This document shows, in pieces, positions 17,998-26,339 of a DNA stretch of 64,000 bases. The first letter of the stretch is position 1. Every line of letters starts with the position of its first letter. Location: positions 124,001 through 188,000 of the forward strand of contig NZ_FZNS01000006.1 of assembly GCF_900188255.1 (NCBI RefSeq). The letters run 5' to 3'. The translations under genes and the position numbers were made by a program. Below the pieces are notes generated by a model, which worked only from the letters and a program-made list of their open reading frames with translations, made no database searches and was not told the DNA's origin. This DNA is from Hymenobacter mucosus (GTDB taxonomy: Bacteria > Bacteroidota > Bacteroidia > Cytophagales > Hymenobacteraceae).

Positions 17998-19176
17998 TTA
18001 TTCGTACACCTTCACCACGAACACGTAATCACGCAGCTTGCGAATTTGTTGAGGACGTGAGGTGCCTGCTAATTGGTTGGCCCGCGGTAAGTTGTAGGCC
18101 TGGCCGGCACCGGCAGCACTCAGAGAATCTACCAGTTTCATCAGATACGACGACTTGGTGGCAAAAGCCGCGCTTTGCACATCCATCTGCCGGCCGCTGA
18201 TAATGCCAATCAAATTGCCCCGGTCGTCGAGCAGTGGGCCGCCCGAGTTGCCGGGGTTCACGGGAATGCTAATCTGGTAGAAACCCGTGTCGCCCTCAAA
18301 ACCCGAACGGGCGCTCAACGAACCATCGTTGAACACGAGGTCTTCGCGGGGGTAGCCTAGGGTATACACTTTCTCACCTAAGTCCGACTGGCCCCGCTTG
18401 AAGGAGTAGGGCAAGCGGCCAAAGCCCTTAAAGTCTTTGTCTTTAATATGCAGAATAGCCAAGTCGTGGGCCACGTCTGTGAATACGGGTTCGGCGCGGT
18501 AGCGCTGCCGGTCACGGCTCTCGATCAGCAGAGAGTCGGCACCCTGAATTACGTGGTAGCTAGTTACTAAGTAACCATCTGCCGTGAGGGCAAAGCCAGT
18601 TCCGCTAAACTTGCCAGGGTTAATGATTTCGGGCTTCGCGTTGCCATCTACCTGGCTCAGAGTCCGGTTCATGGCTCGCTGGTTGCGCTTGATGCGCTCT
18701 ACTTCGCGCCGTAGCACGGTGTAGCCATATAAAGAGCCAGAAGAGTTTTGCGCCGCCCGGTACATCTCCAGCCCAAGCAAGGTGGCAAATACGGCCAGCA
18801 CCGCTACCGAGGCTGCCACCATCATGGTAGCGCGGTGACCATGCCAGAAGGTGCGCAGCTTTTCTTCCGTGCGTGAAATGCGCAGCAGTGGGCGAGGAGC
18901 CGTGCTAGTAGCAAAGGATTCTTGCGCAACCTCTGGGGTGATGCGTACTGCTGCTTCGGCATCCATTTCCGCCTGAATGGCGTGGAGCTTGCGGCGGGTA
19001 GCCAGCCGGCGCCCGTAAGCTGACAGGGTACCCGTCAGCTCCTCATAGTCTTGCAGGCGGCGGGCAAAGCCGGGGTCAGTAGCCAACCGATGCTCTAAGT
19101 CGGCCCGCTGGGGGGCGGCCAGCTCGCCAGAGCGGTAGGCATCAAATAAGGCGTAATAATCAGATTCGGTTTTCAT
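17998..19176 (-). CDS. membrane-anchored trypsin-like protease with anti-sigma-like N-terminus
   Basis: The 392-residue protein has three parts. Residues 1-90 are soluble and helical (ESDYYALFDAYRSGELAAPQ), in the manner of cytoplasmic anti-sigma N-termini, but without a zinc motif. One membrane helix (ATMMVAASVAVLAVFATLLG, about 116-136) follows. After a coiled-coil-like linker there is an S1C serine protease domain with the triad His208 (TSYHVIQG), Asp238 (VAHDLAILHI) and Ser311 (NPGNSGGPLLD). No PDZ domain is present. The gene lies directly after an ECF sigma factor, its upstream frame overlapping it. Inference: the N-terminus may bind the sigma factor while the periplasmic protease senses or processes a signal. 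The ATG at 19176 is preferred over 19284. Confidence 0.88.
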   Translation of the reverse strand: MKTESDYYALFDAYRSGELAAPQRADLEHRLATDPGFARRLQDYEELTGTLSAYGRRLATRRKLHAIQAEMDAEAAVRITPEVAQESFATSTAPRPLLRISRTEEKLRTFWHGHRATMMVAASVAVLAVFATLLGLEMYRAAQNSSGSLYGYTVLRREVERIKRNQRAMNRTLSQVDGNAKPEIINPGKFSGTGFALTADGYLVTSYHVIQGADSLLIESRDRQRYRAEPVFTDVAHDLAILHIKDKDFKGFGRLPYSFKRGQSDLGEKVYTLGYPREDLVFNDGSLSARSGFEGDTGFYQISIPVNPGNSGGPLLDDRGNLIGIISGRQMDVQSAAFATKSSYLMKLVDSLSAAGAGQAYNLPRANQLAGTSRPQQIRKLRDYVFVVKVYE

Positions 19177-19223
19177 TTCGTAGCGCGGGTGGGTGGTCCC
19201 GCCAGGTTCGGTGGCGCGGCCTC

Positions 19224-19811
19224 TTAGTAGTGCTCTTCTTCCTGATAGTGGTTGAAGAACAACTTCTTGAGGCGCACCAGACATTTATATTTCTGGTTCT
19301 TAGCATTGTCGGCGTTGGTATAGCCGAACTCCGCCGTGAGCTGCTGCATCGACTTGTCGAGCAGGTAAAATCCTTCTAAAAGCGAGCGGCATGGTTCTCC
19401 AATCCGGTCCAGCGCCTCCGCCATAGTGGCGAAGCGCCGGTCGCGCTCTTCGGCCAGCTCCAAGTCGGCCTCGGCGCCGGTTTCGAGGAAAGGCTCATGG
19501 TCATCGAGGCGGCCGCCAAAGCGGGTTTTCTCGGTAAGACGTTTCAGCCACAAGCGGCGGCACACGGCGTAGAGGTACGTTTTGATCTGGCAGCTCAGTT
19601 CCAAGGAGCCGTCGCGTACCTTCTCATAGAATACCATTACGCCCTCTTGGTACACGTCCTTTGCTTCGTCGTCGGTGCCGCTGTTTTGCAGCACGTAGTG
19701 CGAAATCATGGGGAAGTGCAGCCGGTAGAGCTGCGCCAGCGCCCGGTCGTCGCCGTGGCGGATAGCCGCCACAAACTCCTCATCGGTGTAGGAAGGTTGT
19801 CCCTTACCCAT
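19224..19811 (-). CDS. ECF RNA polymerase sigma factor
   Basis: A 195-residue sigma-70-family protein of the ECF type. Region 2 spans about residues 20-90 (LAQLYRLHFPMISHYVLQNS, then DEAKDVYQEGVMVFYEKV), with the conserved DVxQEGxxxFxEK. Region 4 is at about 125-190 (EPCRSLLEGFYLLDKSMQQL, with a HTH-like AEFGYTNADNAKNQKYKCL). It should recruit core polymerase to a regulon activated by an envelope signal. It is followed after 47 bases by a membrane protein with an anti-sigma-like N-terminus and a periplasmic protease domain, and the two probably form one operon. A divergent lipoprotein gene shares its upstream region. Confidence 0.92.
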   Translation of the reverse strand: MGKGQPSYTDEEFVAAIRHGDDRALAQLYRLHFPMISHYVLQNSGTDDEAKDVYQEGVMVFYEKVRDGSLELSCQIKTYLYAVCRRLWLKRLTEKTRFGGRLDDHEPFLETGAEADLELAEERDRRFATMAEALDRIGEPCRSLLEGFYLLDKSMQQLTAEFGYTNADNAKNQKYKCLVRLKKLFFNHYQEEEHY

Positions 19812-19844
19812 TCGCTTTGCTTATTAATACGTTGCCGTCCGGTT

Positions 19845-19884
19845 GGTAACCCGGTAAAAAAATATTTTCTACAGTTGGGTTACC
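19845..19884. promoter_or_regulatory. inverted repeat GGTAACCC / GGGTTACC between sigma gene and lipoprotein
   Basis: GGTAACCC at 19845-19852 and its exact complement GGGTTACC at 19877-19884 flank an A/T-rich 24-base spacer. The element lies between divergent genes, 34 to 73 bases upstream of the ECF start and 63 to 102 upstream of the lipoprotein. It is suited to a regulator or auto-regulated sigma promoter. The function is inferred. Confidence 0.35.
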
Positions 19885-19946
19885 ATTCATCCAAGTAGGT
19901 ATCAAGGACGTTTTTCGGACTAATTTTTTCAAACCTACTACCAAAA

Positions 19947-20198
19947 ATGAAGAACCTCCTGAAGGTATCCGCTCTGGCTGTTGTATTCGCTGCTACCCTC
20001 GCTTCTTGCGGCGAGAACAAGACGGCTGAAGAAACCACTACCACCACTGAGGCTAGCACTGTAGAAACTGCTCCTGCTACCACGGATACCACTGCTGTAG
20101 CTGCTCCTGCTGGCGACTCTACCGCTGCTGATGCTGCTACCACCGCTGCTCCCGCTACTACGGAGTCGACTACCACGACGACGACTGAGCAGAAGTAA
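19947..20198 (+). CDS. Thr/Ala-rich small lipoprotein
   Basis: An 83-residue protein starts MKNLLKVSALAVVFAATLAS and has a lipobox (TLASC) at Cys23, so signal peptidase II processing is expected. The mature part is almost entirely Thr, Ala, Glu, Ser and Pro (for example EETTTTTEAST, AAPATTESTTTTTTEQK). It is low complexity and likely disordered, resembling a mucin-like surface tail. I recognise no family; small lipoproteins of this composition are common in Bacteroidetes. It is divergent from the ECF sigma factor. A strong terminator follows, so it is probably expressed alone. Confidence 0.8.
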   Translation: MKNLLKVSALAVVFAATLASCGENKTAEETTTTTEASTVETAPATTDTTAVAAPAGDSTAADAATTAAPATTESTTTTTTEQK

Positions 20199-20230
20199 TC
20201 ACGCGCTGGCGTATGCCAGCGTGCTACTTG

Positions 20231-20268
20231 AAGGCCTGGGTTCTGTTCAACGGAACTCAGGCCTTTTT
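20231..20268 (+). terminator. intrinsic terminator after the Thr-rich lipoprotein
   Basis: AAGGCCTGGGTTC pairs with GAACTCAGGCCTT around a short loop, followed by TTTTT. It lies about 30 bases after the lipoprotein stop. A second smaller GCTGGC/GCCAGC hairpin precedes it. Confidence 0.85.
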
Positions 20269-20492
20269 GCGTATAAAACGGCGGCACCAGCCTTCTGCAT
20301 GGCATAGTAGCACACGCATACGCGGCTGGTGTTGTTGGGTTTTGTTGGCGGCAAGCCGTAAGATGCGGGCTCAACTTTTAGCTACCACTAGCCGTGCGAA
20401 GTTTTCAGGCAAGCAAAGCGAAGGCAGCATGCTTCTGACTACGTACGCAACAGGAAAAAGGCCGATGGGTGAGATTAGCAGGGGCTGACCCG

Positions 20493-22322
20493 TTAGAGTT
20501 TCTCCTCCAACCATAAGAAGCCTGCGCCGAGTAGAAACAGCACAAAGCCCCACCACCGAGACCAGGGTACTGAGGTAGTAGAGGCCGGAAGAACCGCATT
20601 AGAAACCTGCGTAGGCTGAGCCGCCCAAGCGGCGGCGGCGGCCTGCTGAGTTTGTAAGTGCGGGGTCATCCATTGGGTGGGGCTATACACGTACACCCAC
20701 GAGGTAGCAGCTCCGCTGCTGAAACGGTGCCAGCCACTGGTAGTAGGCCAATAAGTAGCTGTTGCCCAATCTGGTATGTGCACATCTTGGTGCGGAGCCA
20801 CGCGCACCGGCTGGCCCCCTGGAGGGGTTACTACAAGGGCCTGTGTGGTGCCGCTCAGGCGCAGGGTTAGTGGCGCGTTGGGCCGCGGCCAGGCTTGCTC
20901 CGCGGTGATAGTACCCGTTGGAGAAAGAGTAGGAGCCGCGGCCGATAGGAGCTGGCTCCAATAGGCACCGTACGTGGTGGCATTGCCCTGCAACATCCAC
21001 GGGAACGTTTCGGTGAGCGTAGTCACCACAACTTGCCCCTGCCCAACGCGGCGGGCAGCAGCCACCGCTTGGTTCTGCGTGGTGGTTACCAGGGATTTAG
21101 CGGCGGAAGTAGAACGAAGCAAGGCGGGTACTAGCGCCGTAGCGCGGTCGGTGGCTCCGGCCCAGCGTACAACTTGAGGCTGTTGGGCGGCTGCACCAAA
21201 GCGCATTTCTAGCGCAAACGCAGAGCGGGCTGGTAACGCCCGTGGCAGGGTAGGGCTATCAGCCAGGAGTAGCACACCTGCTTGGCCTTCTTGCAGGGCG
21301 GCACGAAGCGCACCAGCTTCGGCCCCCGACAAAGCTGATACGCTAGCAGCATCGGCTACTACTACGTCGGTATGGCTAAGCAGGGAGGCGTTCAGACGAG
21401 TCAGATCAGCCGCCTTTTGATTCAAGAACTCGGTTTGGGTAAGGCCGCGGCTCAGGCCCGTGCGCAAGCTCACGGCGTGCCCCTGCTTTGCCAGGTAGTT
21501 TTTAAGAAAGCGAAACTCAAACGACGGAGTAGCGGCCAGTAGCAGCACGCGCAAGGGGCGGCTAGGAAGTATTTCTACTGGTAGAGGCTCTGTTTGTAGC
21601 TGGCTGGCTTGTGCTGAGGGGCGGGCGTCTAGTTCGTACACTGCCTGCCCCGGCGTTTTGGGGCGGAAGCTGACGCGAAAAGACCCTTTGCCCGTAGGAA
21701 GCTGCACCGAGTCGCGCAGGGCGCCTGCCGCGCGCAGGCGCACCCACACAGGCCCCGCCGGCAGGCCAATGTTATCGAACCACCCTTCTGCCACCCAGGG
21801 TTGCCCTACCTCTGGGCGCCGGGCCCAGGTAGCATGGCGAAAACCCGCCCCCGGCTTGGCTCCGTGGGTGATAAGTTGTATAGTGCCTAGGTCGGGTAAA
21901 TCTGCGGCCGGAAGCCCCTGGCCTAGTACGTGCACTTGGCGTAGGGCCGGCACTTGGTGGCGCAAAACGGCCAGGTTAGTAAGTGCGGGGGTATCGGGAG
22001 AAGCGGTAGCGGGGTAGCGCCACAATGCCGTGCCAGGCCCCAACTGGCGTAGCAGATGGCGCAAAGTATCCGGCGAATAGCCATCCGTAAGTACCAGGGC
22101 TTCGTTGGTGGCGCGGGGTACGTGGTGCGTGGGCGGAAACGCCAGCAGCCACAGACCTGCTCCCGCGAGTAGTCCGGCCAGCAGCCTGCCGTAGCGCCAC
22201 CGGGTATCAGGGCGCCGCCAGGCCGCTCGGATGAGCCCTACAGTCAAGAGCAAGCATAGCCCTAATACTAGCCAGAAGACTAACGGATATGTAGCAGAAA
22301 CGGAAGGGGTTAAAAGCAGCAC
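20493..22322 (-). CDS. membrane protein of the MoxR-BatA cluster, unknown function
   Basis: The 609-residue protein has two N-terminal membrane helices (about residues 13-32 and 45-62), a large extracytoplasmic middle and one C-terminal helix (WWGFVLFLLGAGFLWLEEKL end). The middle includes a GATase-like or DUF-type segment RPLRVLLLAATPSFEFRFLK and a VWA-like or beta-rich part. It begins with GTG at 22322. It is the last gene of a five-gene minus-strand cluster (MoxR, DUF58, BatA, this gene's upstream neighbour and itself). I do not know a named family. Its position argues for a role with the BatA-type proteins in the envelope. The gap to the preceding gene is 46 bases. Confidence 0.82.
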   Translation of the reverse strand: MLLLTPSVSATYPLVFWLVLGLCLLLTVGLIRAAWRRPDTRWRYGRLLAGLLAGAGLWLLAFPPTHHVPRATNEALVLTDGYSPDTLRHLLRQLGPGTALWRYPATASPDTPALTNLAVLRHQVPALRQVHVLGQGLPAADLPDLGTIQLITHGAKPGAGFRHATWARRPEVGQPWVAEGWFDNIGLPAGPVWVRLRAAGALRDSVQLPTGKGSFRVSFRPKTPGQAVYELDARPSAQASQLQTEPLPVEILPSRPLRVLLLAATPSFEFRFLKNYLAKQGHAVSLRTGLSRGLTQTEFLNQKAADLTRLNASLLSHTDVVVADAASVSALSGAEAGALRAALQEGQAGVLLLADSPTLPRALPARSAFALEMRFGAAAQQPQVVRWAGATDRATALVPALLRSTSAAKSLVTTTQNQAVAAARRVGQGQVVVTTLTETFPWMLQGNATTYGAYWSQLLSAAAPTLSPTGTITAEQAWPRPNAPLTLRLSGTTQALVVTPPGGQPVRVAPHQDVHIPDWATATYWPTTSGWHRFSSGAATSWVYVYSPTQWMTPHLQTQQAAAAAWAAQPTQVSNAVLPASTTSVPWSRWWGFVLFLLGAGFLWLEEKL

Positions 22323-22368
22323 AGAGTCAGGAGCTAGAGCGAAGGGGGTGAAGGCAACAGCAGCATCG

Positions 22369-24669
22369 TTAGCGGCTTGTTGCCTCCAGTGCTTGGAAGT
22401 AGCGCCGGGCTAGTCGGTCGGCAGGGGCGCGGCGCTGGGGGGCGGGAGGAGTAGGGGGGAGCAAATCTGTCAGGGCTCGTTCTGCTAGCGGCAGGGCTGG
22501 CACGGGAACTGCGCGGCCAGCCCGCAATGCCCCACTAATGTCACGCAGAGCGCGGAGGGCGGTAAGGTAGCGGCCGGGCTGCTGCAGGGCTGCCCGTGTC
22601 AGCTCAGTGCCAGCACGGTCGAGGGTAGCGGCGGCGGTGCTTGGTACGGCCTGACCTTGGCGCAGGCGGCTCATGTGCTGCAAAGCCTCGCGCACGGTAG
22701 GTAGTGCTGCTGGGGTAGCTACTTGCTGCTGCCGTCGGGGCGCCTGCGTACCGGCCAAATCACCCGTGAGGCGGGTGGTAGCTTCGGGCATGGGTGGGGG
22801 CGTAAACCCGGCTTTTTTCACGTAGGCACGGGTTTGCTGCTGTACCTGCTTGAGCAGGCGCAGGGCTCGGTACTCAAACGGCAATGCTTCTTTGGGGCGA
22901 CCGGTACGCAGGCGTAACTCGGCTTCCCACATCTGGCTTAGTACGCCCTGTAGCTTGGCTTTCACGGCGGGCTCCAGGAAATCGGCAGTTTCAGAGTCGT
23001 CGTGACGGTGAATGTAGGCTTCCATCAGTGCGGCCGTGGCTTCGGTACCCGCCGGAGCATTGGGGTCGGGTAGGGTGTGGCCGTGGTCGTGACCATCATC
23101 GGCCGTGTGTTCTTCGGCAGCATGGTCGGCGGTGGCGGGCTCTGCGTGGTCTTCGGCTACCACGGAGCCCAGGCCCGGTGCTTCTTCTGGCGTCTCCTCC
23201 GCTACGGGTGGGTGGTTTCCTTCCCCGAGACCATGGTCACCTTCCTCGCCTAAAAACTTGCCGTAGCGCAGGCGGAGCACCTTCTGGTCGAAGCCAATGG
23301 TGTTGGCCCGCTCTAGTAAGGTAGCGGCAGCCAAGCGGGGTTGTTCGGCCACCAACTTTTCCGTGTCAATGATGATTTGGCGCTGACTGCGAAAGTAAGC
23401 CGGAGCAGTATTAACGCCCAATGAGGCATCGAGAGTGCTGCTCGTAGCCGCAGTGTCCTCCCACTGCACCAGGTAGGTGTCGGAGCGGGTAGAATGTTGG
23501 TGGTTGTCCCAGGCCTGAATGTAGAAGTATACTTCGTCGCCATATGTTAGGCCCAGGACTGGTAGGCGCAACACGTGCTGTAGCGTAGCGCGTGTAGGCT
23601 GAGCGCCGCCCAGCCCAGCGCTGAGGTCGGTGGCTACTTCCCGAAACTTGACGGCCTCGCCTTGGCCCTGAGCAACGGTGGCTACTAGGCGGGCGCGAGT
23701 CAGGCCATAGTCGTCGCCGAGCGCCACGCGCACCGCCACTTGAGGCGGGTGCCCAAACTCCACCAGCGTGTACGCCTTGGGTGTGAGCAACCGCAGCGTG
23801 GGGGCTTGGTCGGCCTGGACATCAATAGCGTAATCATCGGAAACTTTCCCCGCGAAGCGCACCCGGTAGAGAGCAGACGATGTTACGTCCGCTTCCGTAG
23901 CATAGGCATCCGGCTGACCGGCCACGGCCCTCATGGGCAGCCGGCGCGGTCCTAGCTCTAACACGGGCGCGGCGGCACGGCCACTTACGCGCACTACCCA
24001 GCGCACCCGGCTGCCTTGAGGGCAGCGGAAAGAAGGCTGGGAGGCCGTGTACCCTGCCTGACGAGTATAGGTAGGTGGGCTTACGTGAATGGTGGTGCTA
24101 CGTACAAGCGCTGGCACCACTTTTTCGCCCGCTACCGGCGCTTCCTGGAAGTGCAATTGCACCGCTGGCTCCGTCGTTGCTGACGGCCCAAAGGGTCGTA
24201 ACCACCAAATAATAGCCGCGGCTACCAACAGGCCCGCAGTCAATAACGCAGGCTGCCTAAACGCTACGGGTAAAAGCGGAGTACCCGCAGACGCCAAGTG
24301 CTCCAGCCGCCGGCTAGTGCGTTGCTGCTGCAAAGATTCCAGCAGGTTGAAATCGGCGCTGTGTTGGAGAAGAAGGCCCGTACTATCTTCTAAGTCGGGA
24401 TAACGCCGGTCTAGCTGGCGGGCCGCAGCCGCTATTGGGCTGCGAAAAATGCGAGCTAGTTGCCACCCTACCCCGCACAGCAATAGTACCCCGCTCACTA
24501 GCGCCAGCCAGCGCCAGGCCGGCCAGTAGGCTCCTACTACCCCCAGCAGCAGCAAGGCCGCTACCGTGGGTAGCACCACCGCCAAGGCCCGGCGCTGCAG
24601 CCAATTTTGGTGGAGCTTGGCAAGCACGGAGGAGGCTACTGGAGCAGGGGGGGGCGCAACACTACTCAT
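22369..24669 (-). CDS. large membrane protein of the MoxR-BatA cluster
   Basis: The 766-residue protein has two N-terminal hydrophobic segments (about residues 27-70) and a third (about 160-180, LTAGLLVAAAIIWWLRP). A long periplasmic region follows with an Ig-like fold, and the C-terminal half is Arg/Leu/Ala-rich and helical. A His/Glu/Asp-rich stretch (HAAEEHTADDGHDHGH) lies near residue 550 and could bind metal. The start ATG at 24669 overlaps the stop of the BatA gene (ATGA), showing translational coupling. It resembles the DUF4175-type large proteins seen beside MoxR/BatA clusters, but I do not trust a family name here. Likely role: part of an envelope complex serviced by the MoxR ATPase. 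Confidence 0.85.
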   Translation of the reverse strand: MSSVAPPPAPVASSVLAKLHQNWLQRRALAVVLPTVAALLLLGVVGAYWPAWRWLALVSGVLLLCGVGWQLARIFRSPIAAAARQLDRRYPDLEDSTGLLLQHSADFNLLESLQQQRTSRRLEHLASAGTPLLPVAFRQPALLTAGLLVAAAIIWWLRPFGPSATTEPAVQLHFQEAPVAGEKVVPALVRSTTIHVSPPTYTRQAGYTASQPSFRCPQGSRVRWVVRVSGRAAAPVLELGPRRLPMRAVAGQPDAYATEADVTSSALYRVRFAGKVSDDYAIDVQADQAPTLRLLTPKAYTLVEFGHPPQVAVRVALGDDYGLTRARLVATVAQGQGEAVKFREVATDLSAGLGGAQPTRATLQHVLRLPVLGLTYGDEVYFYIQAWDNHQHSTRSDTYLVQWEDTAATSSTLDASLGVNTAPAYFRSQRQIIIDTEKLVAEQPRLAAATLLERANTIGFDQKVLRLRYGKFLGEEGDHGLGEGNHPPVAEETPEEAPGLGSVVAEDHAEPATADHAAEEHTADDGHDHGHTLPDPNAPAGTEATAALMEAYIHRHDDSETADFLEPAVKAKLQGVLSQMWEAELRLRTGRPKEALPFEYRALRLLKQVQQQTRAYVKKAGFTPPPMPEATTRLTGDLAGTQAPRRQQQVATPAALPTVREALQHMSRLRQGQAVPSTAAATLDRAGTELTRAALQQPGRYLTALRALRDISGALRAGRAVPVPALPLAERALTDLLPPTPPAPQRRAPADRLARRYFQALEATSR

Positions 24670-26252
24670 GCGGCAGGAACGGATGAAGCGGAGGATTGAG
24701 CAAGACGGCGGGTAGCCAGCCACCTCTCCACGGCAAACAGTAGGCCCGCTGCTAGTACTACCCAGGGCGTAGAGTCGTGCACGGGGCCGCTCTGAGCGCT
24801 ACTGACAGCAACTACCGATGATGGTGTTAGTTGGTTGCCAATGAGTTGCGTGGGATCTAGCTGGCGTGGGTCAAGGGAGTTTGTGCTGGTGGCGGGGGGC
24901 GCTAGTACCAGGGGGAGCAGTTGGCTGGGTAGCTCAGGGGAGTCGGCCAGCTCACTCCAGGTAGGAGCAAGGCGGGTGTGCAAATGGTATAGCAGACCAC
25001 GACCAACTGCCTGCACGGAAAGCGCCGGACTTCCGTGGGCATCGGTCCAGAGCGCCCACGCACTGGTGTGCAGCGGCAGGGTATCGTGGCGCAGAAGGCG
25101 CACGGGAGGCTGTATGCTGCTGAAGGGCAAAGTAGTGGACACCGATGCACCTGAAGCTGGGGCATCTTGCCACAGGCGCATGCCCTGCTGCACCCGCTGG
25201 CGCCAAGCAACTGGTACGGGGGCGTCGCGCAGCCAGAACAGCCACGTGAGGGAATCAGTAAGCGGCGGAAGCTGGGTAGAAACAGTAAGGCGCGGCCGTA
25301 TTGGCGCCACGGAGCCAGCCGCTTGCAGGGCAGCCCCCAACACGCGGGCATCGGGGGCGTGAGCCGCATCGTAGCTCACCCACCAGCGTGGAGTGGTAGC
25401 TTGCACGGGAACAATATAGGTAGTTGAGCCCGTGGTTACCCGTATGCGCGGTTGCCCGGCCTTGGGCTGGTAGGTAACCTGCGTTGGCGCTGGTAATATG
25501 GGGAGAATTGTTTCGGCCAGAGGGCGCCGCAACCGCAGGGGGCGTACGCGCACCGCAGTTTCGGAGCCGTGGGCCAGCACTAGTACTATGCTATCTGGGT
25601 GGGGCTGGTAGGCCGCTAGCAGCCACGTGGCAGAATCGGTGGAAGGCGGCACAGGGTGCCAAGTTACGTTGGCGGGTAGTGCGGGCCGGGTGCCCCGGAA
25701 GTTGCGCATCAGCAGTGGGGCTACCACTACCAGGGGGCGGTTGGGGAAGGAGTCGGCCGCTTGGCGTACCTGCGCCCACACGTTCGGGACTCCATCATCG
25801 GTAGCAAGTACTGAGTCGGGGGCGGTAGCGCGCAGGCGCGCAGTCCACGCTTCGGCTGAAAGTAGCGGAAGCCGCGGCCGCAGTTCCCGCAGCTCGTACC
25901 CACGGCGGCGAAGGGAGTCGATGGTAGGCTGAAGCGAGCTAAGTGCCTCCGCGGAAGCATCAGGGCTGAGTAACACCTGACCACGAGGGGCAGGAGCTGC
26001 CGCTTGCCAGCTTGGGTAAGCTAGGGCCAAGGCCAGCAGCCCCACAATGGCTGCTCGTACCAGCAGCAGTAGCAGCCCCTCAGGCTTGAGGCTACGTAAG
26101 CGGCGGTTGGCGCCTGTTTCCAGCCACCGTAAGCTGCCCACCTGCACTACCCGGCCGGGGCGCCTGTTCCAGAGGTAAATAGCCACTGGCACAGCCAACC
26201 CCAGTAGGGCCAGCACTCCGGCAGTAGCGTGTTGGAGGAAGAAGGCAGGCAA
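24666..26252 (-). CDS. BatA-domain membrane protein
   Basis: The 528-residue protein begins with a BatA N-terminal domain: a hydrophobic segment with VAIYLWNRRPGRVVQVGS, then LRSLKPEGLLLLLVRAAIVG and LLALALAYPSW (residues about 1-85). The middle and C-terminus contain periplasmic beta-rich sequence and a final helix (VVLAAGLLFAVERWLATRR). Classic BatA/BatB have a VWA metal site, but I see no MIDAS DxSxS here, so it looks like a BatA-N protein without VWA. The start is TTG at 26252. Its stop overlaps the next gene. The cluster is thought to act in envelope integrity and stress in Bacteroidetes. Confidence 0.88.
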   Translation of the reverse strand: MPAFFLQHATAGVLALLGLAVPVAIYLWNRRPGRVVQVGSLRWLETGANRRLRSLKPEGLLLLLVRAAIVGLLALALAYPSWQAAAPAPRGQVLLSPDASAEALSSLQPTIDSLRRRGYELRELRPRLPLLSAEAWTARLRATAPDSVLATDDGVPNVWAQVRQAADSFPNRPLVVVAPLLMRNFRGTRPALPANVTWHPVPPSTDSATWLLAAYQPHPDSIVLVLAHGSETAVRVRPLRLRRPLAETILPILPAPTQVTYQPKAGQPRIRVTTGSTTYIVPVQATTPRWWVSYDAAHAPDARVLGAALQAAGSVAPIRPRLTVSTQLPPLTDSLTWLFWLRDAPVPVAWRQRVQQGMRLWQDAPASGASVSTTLPFSSIQPPVRLLRHDTLPLHTSAWALWTDAHGSPALSVQAVGRGLLYHLHTRLAPTWSELADSPELPSQLLPLVLAPPATSTNSLDPRQLDPTQLIGNQLTPSSVVAVSSAQSGPVHDSTPWVVLAAGLLFAVERWLATRRLAQSSASSVPAA

Positions 26253-26339
26253 AGAGCTCAGGCAGTTAAGCGTGGAAACAAAAAGTCGTTCTTCGTGGCA
26301 GGAAAGCTGCGTGGTACGGACCGCTTTTTAGGCTAAGGT

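Noticed and set aside
24666..26252. Naming the BatA-domain protein as a VWA-domain aerotolerance protein
   Set aside because: The N-terminal BatA region is clear, but I could not find a DxSxS metal site of a VWA domain in the rest.
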